A stretch of 64,000 bases of DNA, taken from the NCBI GenBank assembly GCA_963923035.1, contig CAWUKT010000006.1, positions 1-64,000 of the forward strand, in the 5' to 3' direction. The notes under the pieces are model-generated. The model had not been told where the DNA came from, did not search any database, and saw only the letters and a program-made list of their open reading frames with translations. A program made the translations under genes and the position numbers. Position 1 is the first letter of the stretch. Every line of letters begins with the position of its first letter. Positions 60,869-64,000 of the stretch are shown piece by piece. The stretch comes from CAWUKT01 sp963923035. Its GTDB lineage: Bacteria; Bacteroidota; Bacteroidia; J057; JADKCL01.

Positions 60869-60922
60869 TCACGATAAATCAGGGGGCCACCTTTTTCATA
60901 GGAGTTGGTTATCTTTGTCACC

Positions 60923-61534
60923 ATGGCAAAAATTGTCAATATCCACGGTGAAAAAGTACCGAATCCAGATTCGATCAAGTTCACCATTTCGAATTTTCTC
61001 CTGACCAAAGGTGCGTATCAGTTTGACTCCCCGGAGTCAGCCGAGCGATCTCCCTTGGCGAAGAAGCTGTTTGGCTTTGATTACATGGAGCGGGTCTTTA
61101 TCTCAAAGAACTTCGTCACTGTCACTAAAAAGCCTGACAGCGGAGTTTGGGAATCCATGCTGATAGATCTCCGGATTGTGATCAAAAAGCACCTGGAACA
61201 GGGAGAGCCCCTCTTTAACTTCACCGATACGGCCGTTGAAGAGGACCCCAAAGGGGATTCCCTGCCGGAGCGGATCGAGCGCACGATCAACGACCACATT
61301 CGTCCCGCCACCTGGCAGGACGGTGGTGATCTCAAGTTCCTTGACTTCTCCGACGGCACTGTGACCGTCGGACTCTCAGGAGCTTGCGTCCGCTGTCCGT
61401 TCATCTCCCGTACGATCAAGCACGGGGTGGAGGTCATCCTCAAGCGCCACTTTCCCGAAGTGACTTCGGTGACTTCGGCCGATGTCGACTGGGCCAATAC
61501 CCAGCAGGAAGAAACGCCCAACTTTCAGTCATGA
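60923..61534 (+). CDS. NifU-family Fe-S scaffold/carrier protein (NfuA-like)
   Basis: A 203-aa protein with an N-terminal Nfu_N domain (IHGEKVPNPDSIKFTISNFL, AERSPLAKKLFGFDYMERVF) and a C-terminal NifU-type domain: ERIERTINDHIRPATWQDGG then DLKFLDFSDGTVTVGLSGAC, with the cluster-binding CVRC motif in GACVRCPFISRTIKHG. ATG 60923 was chosen. It should carry Fe-S clusters to target enzymes. It overlaps lipB; since lipoyl synthase is an Fe-S enzyme that needs NfuA-type repair, the pairing is functionally sensible. Confidence 0.92.
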   Translation: MAKIVNIHGEKVPNPDSIKFTISNFLLTKGAYQFDSPESAERSPLAKKLFGFDYMERVFISKNFVTVTKKPDSGVWESMLIDLRIVIKKHLEQGEPLFNFTDTAVEEDPKGDSLPERIERTINDHIRPATWQDGGDLKFLDFSDGTVTVGLSGACVRCPFISRTIKHGVEVILKRHFPEVTSVTSADVDWANTQQEETPNFQS

Positions 61535-62232
61535 GCCAGCCCACTGTTGAATTTCGCGACCTGGCCGACATGCGGTACCAGGAGGCTTGGGATTACCAGG
61601 AGCGGCTTCTCCGCCAAGGAGTCGACCAGAAAATGGTCAACCGGAAAGAGCCCGAGAACGCGGCGCTGCCCAAGAATTATCTCTTGTTCGTAGAACATCC
61701 CCATGTGTACACATTGGGAAAGAGTGGTTCCACCGACAATCTCCTGCTCTCAGAACAGGAACTCGAGGAGCGAAGCATCGATTACTTCAAGATCAACCGA
61801 GGCGGTGACATCACCTACCACGGCCCCGGCCAGATTGTTGGCTACCCGATCTTCGATCTCGAGCAGTTCAAGCCCGATATCCACGAATATCTTCGGCGCC
61901 TCGAAGAGGCGTGCATCCGCACCCTCGCCGATTACGGCATTGAAGGCGGACGCATTCCGGGCCTGACGGGCGTTTGGCTGGATATTGACAGTGAGCGGCC
62001 CCGGAAGATTCTCGCCATCGGCGTGCGCTGCGCCCGCTGGATGACTATGCATGGATTCGCATTCAATGTGAATACAGACTTGGACTACTTCGGTCATATC
62101 ATTCCGTGCGGGATCGATGACAAAGGAGTGACTTCGTTGGCGGCGGAATTGGGAGAGAAGCAAGACTTCAAAGCCGTTCAGAAGAAGATGAAGGGCTATC
62201 TGGCCGATGAATTTGGGTTCGGCTGGGTATAA
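61531..62232 (+). CDS. lipB: Octanoyltransferase (lipoate biosynthesis)
   Basis: A 233-aa LipB. The start at 61531 overlaps the nifU-type stop (ATGA). Motifs: NYLLFVEHPHVYTLGKSGST, FKINRGGDITYHGPGQIVGY, GLTGVWLDIDSERPRKILAI, and the catalytic-Cys region HIIPCGIDDKGVTSLAAELG. It moves octanoate from acyl-carrier protein to the E2 or H protein, before sulphur insertion by LipA. The lipA gene is not in the window. Confidence 0.96.
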   Translation: MSQPTVEFRDLADMRYQEAWDYQERLLRQGVDQKMVNRKEPENAALPKNYLLFVEHPHVYTLGKSGSTDNLLLSEQELEERSIDYFKINRGGDITYHGPGQIVGYPIFDLEQFKPDIHEYLRRLEEACIRTLADYGIEGGRIPGLTGVWLDIDSERPRKILAIGVRCARWMTMHGFAFNVNTDLDYFGHIIPCGIDDKGVTSLAAELGEKQDFKAVQKKMKGYLADEFGFGWV

Positions 62233-62294
62233 AAACCGAGGTGGCCTGCTCAGCAAACCACCCCGTAACGATTACCCAATATGATAGCTGCTTT

Positions 62295-63101
62295 CTACAT
62301 CAGTTCCTTGACGATGATGAAGGTTCCCATCACCAACACGAACCATCCGAATCCCTTTTTCAGTTTTTGCCCCTCCACGAAGTTGTTGAGGTAAATCCCG
62401 ATCAGGATTCCGACGCCCGCGAGAGCGGTAAAAATCCCAAGGAATTTCCAATCAATCTCCAGGTTTTGAACATCTCCGATGAACCCAATCAAGGATTTCA
62501 CTGAGATGATCAACAGGGAGGTCCCCACGGCCTTTTTCATGGGGAGCTTGGCCAATAGGACCAGCGCGGGAATGATGAGGAATCCACCCCCCGCACCAAC
62601 AATACCGGTCAGGAAGCCCACCACAACCCCTTCAATCAGGATCATGGGGTAATTGTATTGGGGTTTTTCATCGTTGGAAGTCTTTTCGCCCGAACCTTTC
62701 CGTCCTCTGATCATTGACACAGAAGCCAACAACATGATGACCGCAAAGAAGACCATAATGGCAACGTCCTTGGTCAGGGAAAAATCGCCAAGGGTAAAAA
62801 TGGTATCGGGAATGGCCGGGACAATGAATTTGCGGGTGGCGTAGACGGACAGGAAAGCGGGAATGGCAAAAACGATTCCTGTGCGGAAATCGATCATTTT
62901 TTTCTGCGCATTCCGTACCGTCCCAATCAAAGAGGAAAGGCCAACGACAAACAGCGAATAAGCCGTTGCCGTTACAGGGTTGATATTCAGAAGGTAAACC
63001 AGAACGGGGACCGTTAGGATAGATCCTCCGCCTCCCAACAAGCCCAGTACCAGCCCAATCAGCAACGCGCCCGCAAACCCTAATATTTCAAGTAATTCCA
63101 T
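62295..63101 (-). CDS. TauE/SafE-family sulfite/anion exporter-like permease
   Basis: A 268-aa membrane protein with about eight helices: the N-terminal GALLIGLVLGLLGGGGSILT is the family hallmark, then VPVLVYLLNINPVTATAYSL, and the repeat copy EGVVVGFLTGIVGAGGGFLI with IPALVLLAKLPMKKAVGTSL. Members export sulfite, sulfoacetate or other organic anions; the substrate cannot be read here. A palindrome (63,145-63,164) lies in front of the gene. Confidence 0.92.
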   Translation of the reverse strand: MELLEILGFAGALLIGLVLGLLGGGGSILTVPVLVYLLNINPVTATAYSLFVVGLSSLIGTVRNAQKKMIDFRTGIVFAIPAFLSVYATRKFIVPAIPDTIFTLGDFSLTKDVAIMVFFAVIMLLASVSMIRGRKGSGEKTSNDEKPQYNYPMILIEGVVVGFLTGIVGAGGGFLIIPALVLLAKLPMKKAVGTSLLIISVKSLIGFIGDVQNLEIDWKFLGIFTALAGVGILIGIYLNNFVEGQKLKKGFGWFVLVMGTFIIVKELM

Positions 63102-63144
63102 TCATTCGAGGTTTGCACGAACCTAGAAAAATGGGGGAGGAGCT

Positions 63145-63164
63145 GGTGTAACCCTGGTTACGCC
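63145..63164. promoter_or_regulatory. Imperfect 20-bp palindrome, possible operator
   Basis: GGTGTAACC CT GGTTACGCC is a near-perfect palindrome (one T-G mismatch) 44 nt upstream of the TauE/SafE start. A TAGGTTCG box near the start could be the -7 element. A repressor site is plausible but no regulator gene is adjacent. Confidence 0.35.
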
Positions 63165-63182
63165 ACAATGATGGGCAAAGAA

Positions 63183-63211
63183 AAAGCCGGCACCGAAAAA
63201 TCGGGCCGGCT
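63183..63211 (-). terminator. Terminator of the Old Yellow Enzyme gene
   Basis: On the minus strand GCCGGCCCGA and TCGGTGCCGGC form a strong stem followed by TTTTTCTTT, about 20 nt after the stop. Confidence 0.93.
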
Positions 63212-63231
63212 CATATTGTAATGGGGATGGA

Positions 63232-64000
63232 TCAAGCTGATGCGGCTTCCGCCGTAGGATAATCGATGTATCCCTTGGGACCAGGCGTATAGAAAGTCCC
63301 GAAATCGGGTTGGGCAAGTTCCAATCCTTGCTCCAGCCGTACCGGCAAATCCGGATTGGAGATGAAGGGACGCCCATAGGCGACAAGGTGGCCGAGACCA
63401 GCGACCAGATCCGCTTCCGCGCGGTCCCTGTCGTAGCCACCTGAAAGGATAATGGTACCACCGAAATTGTCGCGGATGGATTCCTTGATGCTTTGGGGAA
63501 CCTCAGGCGCGCCCATGGCAGAATGATCCACGATGTGGATATAGGCGATGCCCAGTTTGCCGAGTTCAGTCGCCAGGTAAGCGTACATTTCAGCGGTATC
63601 TTCGCCGTGGAAGATTTCGTTGAAGACGCCAAAAGGAGACAGGCGAATCCCGACCTTTTCTTTTCCGATCGCGGCTGCTGTCGCAGCAGCAACTTCAATC
63701 ACAAACCGGGCCCGGTTTTCGATCGAACCACCATACTGGTCGGTCCGCTGATTGGAATTGGCGCCAATGAATTGCTCAATCAAGTATCCATTGGCCCCGT
63801 GCAATTCAACCCCGTCAAATCCGGCCTGGACGGCCAGTTCGGACGAATGAACAAATTCCTGGATCGCTTCCTGCACCTGTTCAGTGCTCATAGCCGTGGG
63901 AGCGGGAATTTCTTCCTCAGCTCCGGTTTGGTCAGTGTACATTTTGGTCTGGGTCAAAGCCACGGCGGAGGGGGCGAGAACCTGGCCACCTTCGTCGAGG
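63232..64000 (-). CDS. Old Yellow Enzyme-family NADH:flavin oxidoreductase/alkene reductase, N-terminus outside window
   Basis: The C-terminal 256 codons of an FMN-dependent ene-reductase. The open frame continues to the right edge (GGQVLAPSAVALTQTKMYTD), so the apparent GTG at 63963 is internal. Signatures: FDGVELHGANGYLIEQFIGA, NSNQRTDQYGGSIENRARFV, KVGIRLSPFGVFNEIF, and the FMN-phosphate region LVAGLGHLVAYGRPFISNPD. It reduces activated C=C bonds or nitro compounds with NAD(P)H. The catalytic Tyr-containing N-terminal half is not visible. Confidence 0.95.
   Translation of the reverse strand, partial: LDEGGQVLAPSAVALTQTKMYTDQTGAEEEIPAPTAMSTEQVQEAIQEFVHSSELAVQAGFDGVELHGANGYLIEQFIGANSNQRTDQYGGSIENRARFVIEVAAATAAAIGKEKVGIRLSPFGVFNEIFHGEDTAEMYAYLATELGKLGIAYIHIVDHSAMGAPEVPQSIKESIRDNFGGTIILSGGYDRDRAEADLVAGLGHLVAYGRPFISNPDLPVRLEQGLELAQPDFGTFYTPGPKGYIDYPTAEAASA

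Noticed and set aside
60910..60917. TATCTTTG as promoter of the NifU-type gene
   Set aside because: The start of transcription would fall at the ATG itself and no -33 box is 20 nt upstream; it is more likely chance.

Overview
The window reads as a chromosomal segment of a Bacteroidota bacterium, most likely a Saprospiria-type marine or environmental member. This rests on Bacteroidota promoters (TTTG, about 20 nt, TAnnTTTG) at several loci, many lipoproteins and outer-membrane proteins, a GH3/beta-lactamase fusion, DUF4412-like secreted proteins, a DUF6728-like small protein and a PHP-type PolX. No rRNA, tRNA or CRISPR array was seen. Species-level identity cannot be read from the sequence.

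The window has two parts. Positions 1 to about 18,650 look like an acquired genomic island. By eye they are AT-richer than the rest, and they end at an outward-facing tyrosine recombinase (17,006-18,538, minus). The left part holds a partial unknown gene, an 800-nt non-coding stretch dense in perfect hairpins, an XRE regulator overlapping a DUF3085-like gene, a small unknown gene, and a TPR-histidine kinase with its NarL-type response regulator. The main cargo is a tightly packed seven-gene plus-strand operon (5,852-16,860): caspase-like peptidase, SLOG-type nucleotide-binding protein, TIR protein, a 1,221-aa STAND/NLR-like protein with a degenerate P-loop, a PD-(D/E)XK nuclease, a HerA-type ATPase and an OLD-family ATPase/TOPRIM nuclease. 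This composition indicates anti-phage or other conflict functions. The C-terminal tail of the TIR protein and the N-terminal tail of the NLR-like protein share a short QxQG...GxISI motif, like the paired amyloid-type signalling motifs known between effectors and NLRs. This is the best candidate for a novel system.

From about 19.1 kb rightwards the DNA is GC-richer and carries mostly housekeeping genes: FKBP isomerase, beta-mannosidase, a cystathionine gamma-synthase/homoserine dehydrogenase operon under a SAM-I riboswitch with a textbook promoter, the GH3/serine-hydrolase fusion, an overlapping EVE-pyrR-pyrB operon, sppA, a PolX whose polymerase site looks dead, secreted and lipoprotein genes, an orphan paaN, a methyltransferase cluster, dinB, an OmpA-TPR lipoprotein, a methionine-type aminotransferase, a MacA-MacB-TolC efflux operon without its ATPase, a GH13 amylase, an AT-rich pair of unknown genes (DUF6575-like), NifU-type Fe-S scaffold plus lipB, a TauE/SafE permease and, cut by the right edge, an Old Yellow Enzyme.

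Non-coding features of note are the hairpin cluster at 1.07-1.48 kb, a GC-rich hairpin and direct-repeat patch just outside the integrase (18.65-19.03 kb), and about 470 bp of degenerate interspersed inverted repeats (51.15-51.64 kb). All calls come from reading the sequence; no database search or structure prediction was run.
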